Below are positions 32,051 through 39,816 of a stretch of DNA of 48,206 bases, piece by piece; the stretch's first letter is position 1, and each line of letters starts with the position of its first letter. Under the pieces are notes generated by a model. It did no database searches, had not been told where the DNA came from, and saw only the letters and a program-made list of their open reading frames with translations. Source of the DNA: JALYNX01 sp040902845 (GTDB lineage: Bacteria; Actinomycetota; Acidimicrobiia; Spongiisociales; ZC4RG35). Made by a program: the position numbers and the translations under genes. Location of the stretch: contig JBBDWM010000005.1 in the NCBI GenBank assembly GCA_040902845.1, positions 1 through 48,206 of the forward strand. The letters are read 5' to 3'.

Positions 32051-32278
32051 TCAGATCGATTCGCAGAAGTCGCTGACCGGCTTCAGGTTGGCGTTGATCG
32101 AGGCCACCACGGCAGGCACCGTACTGGTCTGTTCGGCGACGACGTCAACGCCTCCGGTGAGGGCCCGGAGTGTCTTCAACGTTGCCATCAGATGGCCGAT
32201 CACCCGGGCCAGCCCCAGGGCGGCGGCGGCGATGATCAGAGTGGCGATCACCAGGGTCACGATTGCGACTGCGGGCAT
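32051..32278 (-). CDS. Small membrane protein, cox cassette member 2
   Basis: A 75-residue protein with an N-terminal span (VAIVTLVIATLIIAAAALGLA, about 4-24), then RVIGHLMATLKTLRALTGGV and a V/A/T-rich helix containing DVVAEQTSTVPAVVASINAN. The latter half (ts-vpaVv-sinanL) resembles the same part of member 1, so the two may be paralogues. No enzyme motif is present. It follows member 1 by 15 bases in the cox operon. Confidence 0.62.
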   Translation of the reverse strand: MPAVAIVTLVIATLIIAAAALGLARVIGHLMATLKTLRALTGGVDVVAEQTSTVPAVVASINANLKPVSDFCESI

Positions 32279-32293
32279 TGATCCTTCCTCTCG

Positions 32294-32545
32294 TCAACCA
32301 AGCAACTTGCCGACCGAGCCGGCGTAACGGACTGCGCCCAGTGAGACGTCCTCGATGGCCTTGTCGGTGACGGCCAGAAGATCAGGCACCTTGTTCAGCT
32401 CACCGATGAGACCGACGCCCCCGGCGAGGATCTCGTCAGACGCGCCCCTGATTCGTTCCACCGCCGCCAGCACCCGGTTCAACAGGGCGACCAGGACCGG
32501 TACCACCACCAGGAGCAGTACCGCGTTACCTATCCACCAAAGCAT
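32294..32545 (-). CDS. Small membrane protein, cox cassette member 1
   Basis: An 83-residue protein starting MLWWIGNAVLLLVVVPVLVA, a membrane span from about residue 4 to 22, followed by LLNRVLAAVERIRGASDEIL and a helix (GELNKVPDLLAVTDKAIEDV). It is the first of five consecutive single-span proteins, ten bases after coxG. No family is recognised. Position suggests a part in anchoring CO dehydrogenase or in electron delivery to the membrane. Confidence 0.65.
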   Translation of the reverse strand: MLWWIGNAVLLLVVVPVLVALLNRVLAAVERIRGASDEILAGGVGLIGELNKVPDLLAVTDKAIEDVSLGAVRYAGSVGKLLG

Positions 32546-32555
32546 GATCTTCTCC

Positions 32556-33140
32556 TCAAGTCTGGTTGGGCTGATAGGGGAGGAAGAACCGCCGGCCGAC
32601 TCGCTTCAGTGCCATCCAGGCGGCCTGGATGGCGATACTGAAACCGCCGGCACTCTTCGCTTCCTTGATCTGATCGGGCGACAGGCCGCGGTCGAAGGCG
32701 TCGATCCGGACCTTCATATTGGTGGCGAAGTCACGCAGCATCACCGCGCTGAAGTCGGAGATCATGCCCCGGCCATACTGCGCCGCGGCCCCGGAGAGTT
32801 GCAGGTCTTGTTCCACCTCGACCTTGGTGCCGTTTGCTGTCGGGACCAGGCGGGCGGTGAGCCCCAGTGCGGCCTGGCCACGGCCCTTCTCGTCGGCGCC
32901 GGAGGCGTCGATGACGATTGTCTTGCTGGCCTCGTCTCGCTTCATGACATTGGCACGCCCGGCGAACTGCATCTGTACCGGTCCCAGGCGAATCGCGACG
33001 TTGCCTTGGTATTGGTCGGGCCCCACCTCGTCAGTGAGCGACGCGCCCGGCAGGCAAGAAGCCACCTGGGGAATGTCCTGGCAGAACTCCCACACTTTGT
33101 CGATCGACAGGGGAACCTCGAAGTCGTGCTTGATCAGCAT
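32556..33140 (-). CDS. coxG: CO dehydrogenase accessory protein CoxG (SRPBCC fold)
   Basis: A 194-residue protein with an SRPBCC/START-like domain (MLIKHDFEVPLSIDKVWEF, DIPQVASCLPGASL, YQGNVAIRLGPVQMQF, VEQDLQLSGAAAQYGRGMI). A linker and a C-terminal helix (FSIAIQAAWMALKRVGRRFF) that looks amphipathic follow. Known CoxG recruits CO dehydrogenase to the membrane and is reported to carry quinone to it. ATG 33140 is used; it overlaps the xdhC-YHS stop by seven bases. The longer frame upstream has no domain support. Confidence 0.92.
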   Translation of the reverse strand: MLIKHDFEVPLSIDKVWEFCQDIPQVASCLPGASLTDEVGPDQYQGNVAIRLGPVQMQFAGRANVMKRDEASKTIVIDASGADEKGRGQAALGLTARLVPTANGTKVEVEQDLQLSGAAAQYGRGMISDFSAVMLRDFATNMKVRIDAFDRGLSPDQIKEAKSAGGFSIAIQAAWMALKRVGRRFFLPYQPNQT

Positions 33141-34105
33141 GTCGCCTCCTGGGTGATGAAGCTGGCCGGGTCTTTCTCGAAGGCGACCCGGCATCCGGGG
33201 CAGCAGAAGTAGTAAGTCTCGCCCTCAAACTCGAAGGGGCGGCTGGTGCGGTCGGCGAGCACCGTCATCCCGCACACGAGATCGATAGCGGCACCCGCGG
33301 ACATGGGCACGGGCACGGGGTGAGAGACAGCGGTTTCCGCCGTCCGACGGTTGAGCGCCCCCTTGGCTCGCAGCTCGACCAACTCGGCGAGCACGGCAAC
33401 GGCGATCTCGGGATGAGAGGTGTGGCCGAGGTCGTATCCGACAGGCACCCGAACCTCATCGAGCAGCTCTTTCGGGACGCCCCGGTCGGCGAGGTAGCCG
33501 AGCACGGCCTCCCCCCGTTTGCGGGACGCCACCATCCCGACGAAGGCGGGCCGCCCGGCCACTGCTTGTCCGACAGCTTCCTCGTCACCGTGGCCCTGGG
33601 TGGCAATGACCACCACGGACCCCGCGTCGACATCGGCGATTGTGAAGTCTGCGGCCTCGATCAGATCGGCCCGCCATCCCAAGACGGTGGCCAGATCGAC
33701 CAAAGTTGTGGCCATCGGAGAGCGCCCGACCACTACCAGATGAGGGCTGGCCAGCACCGGCTCGATGTACAGCTCCAGCGCACCCTCGGATTGGCAGGAC
33801 ATCTGGACGAACAACATCCCCTCGGGAAGCACGCCGAACTGGTCGGGAGCGCCCAACAGGACCAAGCGGGGTTGGCGGTCTTCGATCACCCGCTGCGCCT
33901 CACGGATCACGACCGGCTCGGCACAGGCGCCTCCGATCCAGCCGTGGAGCTGGCCGTCGGCCGTGATGATGGCCCGCGCCCCCTGGTGGCCCGAAGACGG
34001 CGCCTGACGCCAGACCACGGTGGCCAGGGCGAACTCGACGCCCTGACGGGCGAGTTCACTGGCCTTCTCGACCATCCTCCAGCCATCGACCGGTTGTGAG
34101 TTCAT
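33134..34105 (-). CDS. XdhC-YHS fusion protein
   Basis: A 323-residue chaperone-like protein. Residues about 15-95 are an XdhC N-terminal domain (FALATVVWRQAPSSGHQGAR, GWIGGACAEPVV with the conserved Cys). About 125-270 form the Rossmann part (HLVVVGRSPMATTLVDLATVL, FVGMVASRKRGEAV, GYDLGHTSHPEIAVAVLAEL). The end, from about 278, is a YHS metal-binding domain: DLVCGMTVL, FEFEGETYYFCCPGCRVAF and EKDPASF. XdhC handles molybdenum cofactor; YHS domains bind metals such as copper. ATG 34105 overlaps coxL as ATGA. Confidence 0.88.
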   Translation of the reverse strand: MNSQPVDGWRMVEKASELARQGVEFALATVVWRQAPSSGHQGARAIITADGQLHGWIGGACAEPVVIREAQRVIEDRQPRLVLLGAPDQFGVLPEGMLFVQMSCQSEGALELYIEPVLASPHLVVVGRSPMATTLVDLATVLGWRADLIEAADFTIADVDAGSVVVIATQGHGDEEAVGQAVAGRPAFVGMVASRKRGEAVLGYLADRGVPKELLDEVRVPVGYDLGHTSHPEIAVAVLAELVELRAKGALNRRTAETAVSHPVPVPMSAGAAIDLVCGMTVLADRTSRPFEFEGETYYFCCPGCRVAFEKDPASFITQEATC

Positions 34106-36489
34106 GCTTCGTCGGTCCTGACCGGCGGCGCCCCGCTGATGTCCTTGCCAGTCTGCAGCGCCTCGTAAACCCGATCGGGGAACATCGGCATGTCGATGTT
34201 GCGCACCCCGGTGCCTTTGAGGGCGTCCATCACGGCGTTGACGAACGCGGCTGGCCCTCCCACTGCAGCGCACTCACCGATGCCTTTGGCGCCGATCGGG
34301 TGGTGGGGGCAGGGGGTGACGACCTCGTGGAGCTCGAAACCGGGGGTCTCCCAGGAAGTCGGCAGCAGGTAGTCGGTGAAGTTCGACCCGATGCAGTTGC
34401 CCTCGGCGTCGAAGGTGATGAACTGCATGCTTGCCATGGCGTAGGCCTCGGTGAGGCCGCCCATGATCTGGCCCTCGACGATCATCGGGTTGATCCGAAC
34501 CCCGCAGTCGTCCACGGCCACCAGCCGCAGCACGTCCCACACTCCGGTCTCGGGGTCGACCTCGACGGTCACGATGTAGCAGGCGAACGGCCAGGTGAGG
34601 TTTGGTGGGTCGTAGTAGGCCGTGTTGTCCAGACCGGGCTCCATGCCGTCGGGCATGTTGGAGTAGGCCGCGACGGCACACTCCTGGATGGTCACGCCCC
34701 GATCGGGCTGGCTGCGCACGTAGAAGCGCCCGAGCTCCCACTCGACGTCCTCCTCCGAGACCTCGAGCAGGTGGGCAGCGATCTTGCGGGCCTTGGCCCG
34801 GATCTTGCGCGACACCATGGCCACGGCCGCTCCCGCCACCGGGGTGCTTCGGGAGGCGTAGGTGCCCATCCCGAAGGGGGCGGTGTCGGTGTCGCCCTCC
34901 TCGACGACGATGTCAGCCGCGGGGATGCCGAGCTCGTGGGCCACGATCTGGGCCCAGGTGGTCTCGTGTCCCTGGCCCTGGCTCTTGGCGCCGGTGCGGA
35001 GAAGCGCCTTGCCGGTGATGTGGACCTTCAATTCGGCCGAGTCGAACATCTTGATGCCGAGGATGTCGTACTCCCTGCTGTTGCCGGCGCCGAGCGGCTC
35101 GGTCATCGTTGAGATGCCGATCCCTAGAAGCCGGCCCCGCTTGGCTGCCTCCTCCTTCTGCTTGAGGAAGTCCTGGTAGCCGATCGCCTCCAGACCAACA
35201 TCGAGGCACTTGCTGTACTGACCGGAGTCGGTGAGGAACCCCCAGGGGGTGCGGTGGGGGAAGTCGTCGTCTCGGACGAAGTTGATGCGCCGGAACTCGG
35301 CTTGGTCCATCCCCAGGTCGTCGGCTGCCGCCTGAACCATCCGCTCCTGGAAGAACATCGCCTCGGTTACCCGGAACGAGCAGCGGTATGCAACCCCGCC
35401 GGGAGCCTTATTGGTGTAGACCCCGCGTGCCACGAGGTGGGCGTTGGGGATGTCGTAGCAGGCAAACGCCGAGTGCATCAGCCCGATCTTGAACTTGGAC
35501 GGTTGGGCATCTGAGAAGAAGGCACCGTGGTCGGCTGTGGCCTGCATCCGGACCCCGAGGATCCGTCCGTCCTTGCGCATTGCCACCTCACCGTGGAGGT
35601 AGATGTCGCGGGCGAAGCCGGTGGAGATCAGATTCCCGGTGCGGTCCTCGATCCACTTCACCGGCCTCTCCAGAAGGATCGAGGCCAGGATCGAAGCCAC
35701 GTACCCGGGGTAGACCGGCACCTTGTTGCCGAACCCGCCGCCGATGTCCGGTGCGATGATCCGGATCATCTGCTCGGGAAGCTCGGCGACCATCGCCACC
35801 GCGGCCCGGATGATGTGGGGCGCCTGGCTGGTCATGTAGACGGTGAGCTTCGAGGTGGCGCGGTTGTAGTCGGCGATCGATCCGCAACATTCGATCGGCG
35901 AGGGGTGGGAACGGGGGTAGTGAAGGTCGAGCTTGGATACGACGTCGGCGTCGGCGAAAGCCCGGTCGGTGCCGTCCTTGTCGCCCACTTCCCAGTCGTA
36001 TATGACGTTGTCGGGCTGGTTCTCCTTGTCGTCCCGGATCAGCGGCGCCCCATCGGAAAGGGACTGGGTTGGGTTGACAATCGGCGGGAGCGGCTCGTAG
36101 TCGACCATGATCGCCTCACAGGCGTCCTTGGCTATGTACGGATCGTCGGCGATGACACACGCCACCTCCTGACCCTGGAAGCGGACCTTGTCGGTCGCGA
36201 GCACCGCCTGGGTGTCATAGGAAAGGGTGGGCATCCAAGCCAGGTTGCGGGCGGCCATCGTCTCGCCAGTAAGCACAAGGCGGACTCCCGGCATTGCCCA
36301 GGCCTTCGAGGTGTCGATCGACCTGATCCGAGCGTGGGCCAGTGGGCTGCGCAGGATCTCCATGTGCAACATCCCGGGCAGCACAACGTCGTCTATGTAG
36401 TTGCCCTTGCCGCGGATGAATCGGTTGTCCTCGACCCGGCGCCGACTGGCGCCCATTCCGCCGATCTTGATCTCGTCGACCGCCGTCAC
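34102..36489 (-). CDS. coxL: Aerobic CO dehydrogenase large subunit, form I
   Basis: The molybdenum-copper catalytic subunit that oxidises CO to CO2. The 795-residue protein begins MTAVDEIKIGGMGASRRR and has GGGFGNKVPVYPGYVAS near 247. The active-site loop VAYRCSFR carries C370, the ligand bridging copper and Mo. GAKGIGECAAVGGP near the C-terminus carries the catalytic Glu. AYRCSFR marks form I, whereas form II enzymes have AYRGAGR. GTG start, with GGAGG on the minus strand seven bases before. It follows coxS after 24 bases, in the M-S-L order of form I operons. Confidence 0.97.
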   Translation of the reverse strand: MTAVDEIKIGGMGASRRRVEDNRFIRGKGNYIDDVVLPGMLHMEILRSPLAHARIRSIDTSKAWAMPGVRLVLTGETMAARNLAWMPTLSYDTQAVLATDKVRFQGQEVACVIADDPYIAKDACEAIMVDYEPLPPIVNPTQSLSDGAPLIRDDKENQPDNVIYDWEVGDKDGTDRAFADADVVSKLDLHYPRSHPSPIECCGSIADYNRATSKLTVYMTSQAPHIIRAAVAMVAELPEQMIRIIAPDIGGGFGNKVPVYPGYVASILASILLERPVKWIEDRTGNLISTGFARDIYLHGEVAMRKDGRILGVRMQATADHGAFFSDAQPSKFKIGLMHSAFACYDIPNAHLVARGVYTNKAPGGVAYRCSFRVTEAMFFQERMVQAAADDLGMDQAEFRRINFVRDDDFPHRTPWGFLTDSGQYSKCLDVGLEAIGYQDFLKQKEEAAKRGRLLGIGISTMTEPLGAGNSREYDILGIKMFDSAELKVHITGKALLRTGAKSQGQGHETTWAQIVAHELGIPAADIVVEEGDTDTAPFGMGTYASRSTPVAGAAVAMVSRKIRAKARKIAAHLLEVSEEDVEWELGRFYVRSQPDRGVTIQECAVAAYSNMPDGMEPGLDNTAYYDPPNLTWPFACYIVTVEVDPETGVWDVLRLVAVDDCGVRINPMIVEGQIMGGLTEAYAMASMQFITFDAEGNCIGSNFTDYLLPTSWETPGFELHEVVTPCPHHPIGAKGIGECAAVGGPAAFVNAVMDALKGTGVRNIDMPMFPDRVYEALQTGKDISGAPPVRTDEA

Positions 36490-36513
36490 CTGATTACCTC
36501 CGCTGGCTTCATA

Positions 36514-37035
36514 TCATTGATCCTGGAGCTTGGCGGCGGCCCACATGACCGCCTTGACGATGTTCTGATATCCGGTGCACCGACAGAGGTTGCCGCTCAA
36601 TGCCCATCTGATCTCGTCCTCGGTGGGGTTCGGGTTCTCATCGAGGAGTGCCTTGGTGGTCATCATCATCCCCGGGGTGCAGAACCCGCACTGGAGCCCG
36701 TGCTCTTCCTTGAACCCCTCCTGGATGGCGTGGAGCTGGCTGGGACCAGCCAGGCCCTCGACGGTCATCACGTCGTGGCCGTCGGCCTGGACAGCGAACA
36801 TGGTGCAGCTCTTGACTGGCTTGCCGTCGAAGAGAACGGTGCAGGCACCGCAGTTGGTGGTGTCACAGCCAGTGTGGGTTCCGGTCAGCTGGAACCCTTG
36901 ACGGAGCAGATGAGCCAATAGAAGTCGGTGCTCGACGACTGCAGACCGGTTCTCGCCGTTCACCCGGATGGTGACCTTGCGAACCGGGACCCCTTCCTCG
37001 GTCTCGGCGGGGAGGACTTCGTACAGGTTGCTCAT
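36514..37035 (-). CDS. coxS: Aerobic CO dehydrogenase small (iron-sulfur) subunit
   Basis: Carries two [2Fe-2S] clusters that pass electrons from the Mo-Cu site to FAD. The 173-residue protein shows the plant-ferredoxin-type ligands C57, C62, C65 and C77 (GCDTTNCGACTVL...SC) and the second set C116, C119, C151 and C153 (QCGFCTPGMMM, NLCRCTGYQNIV). ATG 37035 is used, one base after the coxM stop; an upstream frame adds unrelated residues. Length is normal (about 160-175). Confidence 0.96.
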   Translation of the reverse strand: MSNLYEVLPAETEEGVPVRKVTIRVNGENRSAVVEHRLLLAHLLRQGFQLTGTHTGCDTTNCGACTVLFDGKPVKSCTMFAVQADGHDVMTVEGLAGPSQLHAIQEGFKEEHGLQCGFCTPGMMMTTKALLDENPNPTEDEIRWALSGNLCRCTGYQNIVKAVMWAAAKLQDQ

Positions 37036-37036
37036 G

Positions 37037-37912
37037 TCAGGCCGCTTCCTCTTCCGATACAAGAAGTCTGGTCAGGATCCGGCTAGTGAAGACGCGCACC
37101 ACCTGCCGCTTGAACGATGCACTGCCCCGGTGGTCGGTACGGGGTTGTGCAGCCTGAGCCGCAAGCTCGGATACTTCGCCGATTACTTCAGCGCTCAACT
37201 CCACGCCGACGAGCAGCTGGGCGGCTTCGTCCGCCGAGATGGTCGAGCCGCCTACCCCGGTGAGGGCGATGCCTGCTCTGGTGACCTTGCTTCCCTCCCG
37301 ATCGATGGAGACAGCCACCCCGGCGGTGGCGAAGTCGCCCACCCGGCGCTCCAGTTTGAGGTAGCCGCCGCTCGCGATCCCTTGGGGCGCGGGGACGACT
37401 GCCTCAACGACGATCTCGTCCACGGCCAGCGCGTTCTGGAACGGGCCCCGGACGAAGTCCTTCACAGAAATCGTCCGCTGGCCTTTAGGTCCTTGAGCAA
37501 CAACCGACCCGTCGAGGGAAGCCATCACCGAAGCCCAGTCACCCTGGGGATCAGCATGGCACAGAGATCCAACCAGCGTGCCACGGATGCGAACGATCGG
37601 GTCGGCCACCAGCGGGGCAGCGGCGGCCATTGTGGGCTGGTGGGACGCCAACAGCGAGGAGCGCTCCAGGTCTGCGTGGCGGCACAGTGCCGCGATGTGG
37701 ATGCTCCCATCGTCCCCGAGTCGGTGATAGTCCAACCCTGGAAGCTCGTTGATGTCGACCAGCATCTCGGGAGATGCAAACCGGAGCTTGATCATCGGGA
37801 CCAGGCTCTGGCCACCGGCCAGGACTTTGGCGTCTCCTCCGCCGTCGGAGAGGAGAGAGAAAGCCTCCTCTATCGATCGGGGCGCTTCATAGCGGAATCG
37901 AGAGGGATAGAT
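37037..37912 (-). CDS. coxM: Aerobic CO dehydrogenase medium (FAD) subunit, apparent AUC start
   Basis: FAD-binding subunit that passes electrons to the respiratory chain. From 37912 the frame gives IYPSRFRYEAPRSIEEA, then LAGGQSLVPM with the first FAD motif at 33-36. RGTLVGSLCHADPQGDW follows as the second, and the total is 291 residues, the family length. The only ATG (37795) would remove 39 residues including the AGGQS motif. The in-frame TGA at 37934 leaves no ATG, GTG or TTG ahead. A perfect AAGGAGG (37924-37918) sits five bases before an ATC exactly where homologues start with Met. It is either AUC initiation or a one-base assembly error. Confidence 0.88.
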   Translation of the reverse strand: MYPSRFRYEAPRSIEEAFSLLSDGGGDAKVLAGGQSLVPMIKLRFASPEMLVDINELPGLDYHRLGDDGSIHIAALCRHADLERSSLLASHQPTMAAAAPLVADPIVRIRGTLVGSLCHADPQGDWASVMASLDGSVVAQGPKGQRTISVKDFVRGPFQNALAVDEIVVEAVVPAPQGIASGGYLKLERRVGDFATAGVAVSIDREGSKVTRAGIALTGVGGSTISADEAAQLLVGVELSAEVIGEVSELAAQAAQPRTDHRGSASFKRQVVRVFTSRILTRLLVSEEEAA

Positions 37913-37917
37913 GGCTG

Positions 37918-37924
37918 CCTCCTT
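37918..37924 (-). promoter_or_regulatory. Shine-Dalgarno before the coxM ATC
   Basis: AAGGAGG on the minus strand, five bases before the ATC codon at 37912-37910. It is the strongest ribosome binding site in this region, and it argues that translation begins here despite the non-standard codon. Confidence 0.7.
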
Positions 37925-37933
37925 GCTTCCTGT

Positions 37934-38275
37934 TCAGGTCCGGGGCCCGGAGTCCAGATCATGGGTGCGGTCAGAAGGAAAAGATTGTGGGTCGGGCACG
38001 GCCACTGGCAGAGATTCGGCCCCGGGATCCGGCCGCGGCTCCTGGTGTGGCGGCCACGGCCCTTGAACCGGTTGGCCCGCCACTTTGAAGTAGTCGATGA
38101 TCTCCGGCCAGGCCCAGATCGTCGGGCTCTTGCCCGCCTTCGGGGCGTGCTCGACCAATTCGTACAACCGTGGATTGCCTCGACTATGACCAGACGTCTC
38201 GACTGCCAAAGCTAAACCCCCAGTCCATGGGCCGATCGGCGTGACCGGAGGCCCTATTGCTCGATGGAATTTCAA
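37934..38275 (-). CDS. Possible short gene upstream of coxM
   Basis: An open frame of 113 residues in the same strand and frame as coxM, ending at the TGA 21 bases before the coxM start. The middle part (ELVEHAPKAGKSPTIWAWPE, then IIDYFKVAG) looks protein-like, while the ends are proline-rich and low in complexity. I do not recognise it. It could be a leader gene, a remnant of a longer gene, or chance. The remaining space 37913-38477 otherwise holds the palindrome at 38360 and a hairpin at 38432. Confidence 0.3.
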   Translation of the reverse strand: MKFHRAIGPPVTPIGPWTGGLALAVETSGHSRGNPRLYELVEHAPKAGKSPTIWAWPEIIDYFKVAGQPVQGPWPPHQEPRPDPGAESLPVAVPDPQSFPSDRTHDLDSGPRT

Positions 38276-38353
38276 CCTCTTTCAAACAGGCAGTCGGCTC
38301 GAAAACTCGGTGCCCGTCGCCAATTCAGCATACGCATTCTCGGTGGCCTGTGG

Positions 38354-38384
38354 TGTCAAAACTGTTCACTATCACTGAACAGTT
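38354..38384 (-). promoter_or_regulatory. Operator-like palindrome with abutting TTGACA
   Basis: AACTGTTCA (38360-38368) and TGAACAGTT (38376-38384) form a perfect nine-base inverted repeat with a seven-base centre, typical of a TetR- or GntR-type binding site. On the minus strand a consensus -35, TTGACA, lies at 38359-38354, directly next to it and pointing to coxM. The -10 is unclear (a TATGCT 21 bases on, or GCGTAT at 18). Confidence 0.5.
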
Positions 38385-38431
38385 CGCGACGCTCATTCAG
38401 CGACGTTGCACGAGTTGGACCTCGTTGCCAT

Positions 38432-38462
38432 CGGGATCCTCCGTTTTCGCGCGGGGATCCCG
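38432..38462. repeat. Inverted repeat just before ffh
   Basis: CGGGATCC (38432-38439) and GGATCCCG (38455-38462) form a perfect eight-base stem around a 15-base loop, ending 15 bases before the ffh GTG. It may be a terminator for upstream readthrough or a 5' structure on the ffh message. Confidence 0.4.
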
Positions 38463-38477
38463 GTACCGTGATCCTTC

Positions 38478-39812
38478 GTGTTCGACACACTCACCAAACG
38501 TTTCGAGGGCGTTTTCAGCTCGTTACGGAGCAAGGGACGGCTCTCGGAGAAGGACATCGATGAGGCCCTCCGAGAGGTCCGTCTCGCCCTCCTCGAGGCC
38601 GACGTCAATGTCGGTGTGGTCAAGGCATTCCTGGGGCGGGTCAAGGAGCGCGCCCTCGGTGAAGACGTCGCCAAATCCCTCACCCCGGGCCAGCAGGTGA
38701 TCAAAATCGTCCACGAGGAGTTGGTCGTCACGCTGGGCTCGGAATCGACGGGTCTGGTCAAGGCAGCACCACCGCTCACCATCCTCATGGTCGGGCTCCA
38801 GGGATCGGGGAAGACCACCACGGCCGCCAAGCTGGCTGGCCATCTCCGGTCCCAGGGCAAGAAGCCGCTGCTGGTGGCAGCCGATCTGCAGCGTCCCGCC
38901 GCCATCGACCAGTTGGAGACTCTTGGCGGGCGAATCGAGGTCCCGGTTTTCTCAGATCGGAAAGGAAAGCCGGAGAAGCTGGTCAAGGCCGCACTCAAAG
39001 AAGCGATCCGCACTGGTCGCGACGTGGTCATCGTCGACACCGCCGGACGACTCCAGATCGACGCTCTACTCATGAAGGAGCTGGCCGACGTCCGCAAGGC
39101 CGCCGATCCCGACGAGGTGCTCCTCGTGGTCGACGCCATGACCGGTCAGGACGCGGTCAACGTCGCCAACGGCTTCCAACAACAGATCGGGCTCACCGGC
39201 GTCATCCTTTCCAAGCTCGACGGTGACGCCCGCGGAGGCGCGGCGATCTCGGTGCGCGAGGTCACCGGGGCGCCGGTCAAGTTCGCAGGTGTCGGGGAGG
39301 GCCTGGGAGACCTCGAAGCTTTCCACCCGGACCGTATGGCCTCCCGAATCCTGGGGATGGGTGATGTCCTCACCCTCATCGAGAAGGCCGAATCGACATT
39401 CGACGAGGCCGAGGCCGAGAAGACGGCCAGGAAACTTGAGAAGGGACAATTCACGCTCGAGGACTTCCTGGCGCAGTTCCAACAGATGAAGCGGATGGGG
39501 CCTCTGAAAGACATCCTTGCTATGCTTCCCGGCTCCGGATCGCTCCTTCGCGACATCGATGTCGATGACCGCGATCTGAAAAGGGTCGAGGCAATCATCC
39601 AGTCAATGACCCCTGAGGAGCGCCGGAACCCGAAAGTCATCGGCGGAAGCCAAAAGCGGCGAATCGCGTCCGGTTCGGGCAGCAGGCCCCAGGATGTGAA
39701 TCGCCTCCTCAAGCAATTCGCCGACGCACAAAAGATGATGAAGACGCTGGCCGGAGGAAAGGGAGCCCCTTCCCTTCAGGGACTCCTGTCGGCGCAGCGA
39801 ACCAAGAGGTGA
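38478..39812 (+). CDS. ffh: Signal recognition particle protein Ffh
   Basis: The SRP GTPase that binds signal peptides and 4.5S RNA. The 444-residue protein starts MFDTLTKRFEGVF. The GTPase domain has GLQGSGKTTTAAKLAGHL near 104, DLQRPAAIDQL, VIVDTAGRLQID near 183 and SKLDGDARGGAA near 244. The M domain follows (LEDFLAQFQQMKRMGPLKDI, then MTPEERRNPKVIG and a methionine-rich end). GTG start with no clear Shine-Dalgarno. It opens the ffh-rpsP-khpA-rimM set. No SRP RNA gene is visible in the window. Confidence 0.97.
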   Translation: MFDTLTKRFEGVFSSLRSKGRLSEKDIDEALREVRLALLEADVNVGVVKAFLGRVKERALGEDVAKSLTPGQQVIKIVHEELVVTLGSESTGLVKAAPPLTILMVGLQGSGKTTTAAKLAGHLRSQGKKPLLVAADLQRPAAIDQLETLGGRIEVPVFSDRKGKPEKLVKAALKEAIRTGRDVVIVDTAGRLQIDALLMKELADVRKAADPDEVLLVVDAMTGQDAVNVANGFQQQIGLTGVILSKLDGDARGGAAISVREVTGAPVKFAGVGEGLGDLEAFHPDRMASRILGMGDVLTLIEKAESTFDEAEAEKTARKLEKGQFTLEDFLAQFQQMKRMGPLKDILAMLPGSGSLLRDIDVDDRDLKRVEAIIQSMTPEERRNPKVIGGSQKRRIASGSGSRPQDVNRLLKQFADAQKMMKTLAGGKGAPSLQGLLSAQRTKR

Positions 39813-39816
39813 GTCG

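Noticed and set aside
34102..36489. Form II CoxL-like hydroxylase of unknown substrate
   Set aside because: The active-site loop is AYRCSFR with the copper-ligand Cys, and the order is M-S-L, both marks of form I.
35527..36921. Long plus-strand frame opposite coxL and coxS
   Set aside because: Shadow of strongly supported minus-strand genes with cofactor motifs; the translation has no recognisable family.
36968..38215. Plus-strand frame of 415 codons across coxM and its upstream region
   Set aside because: Opposite to coxM, whose FAD motifs are clear; no protein features in the shadow.
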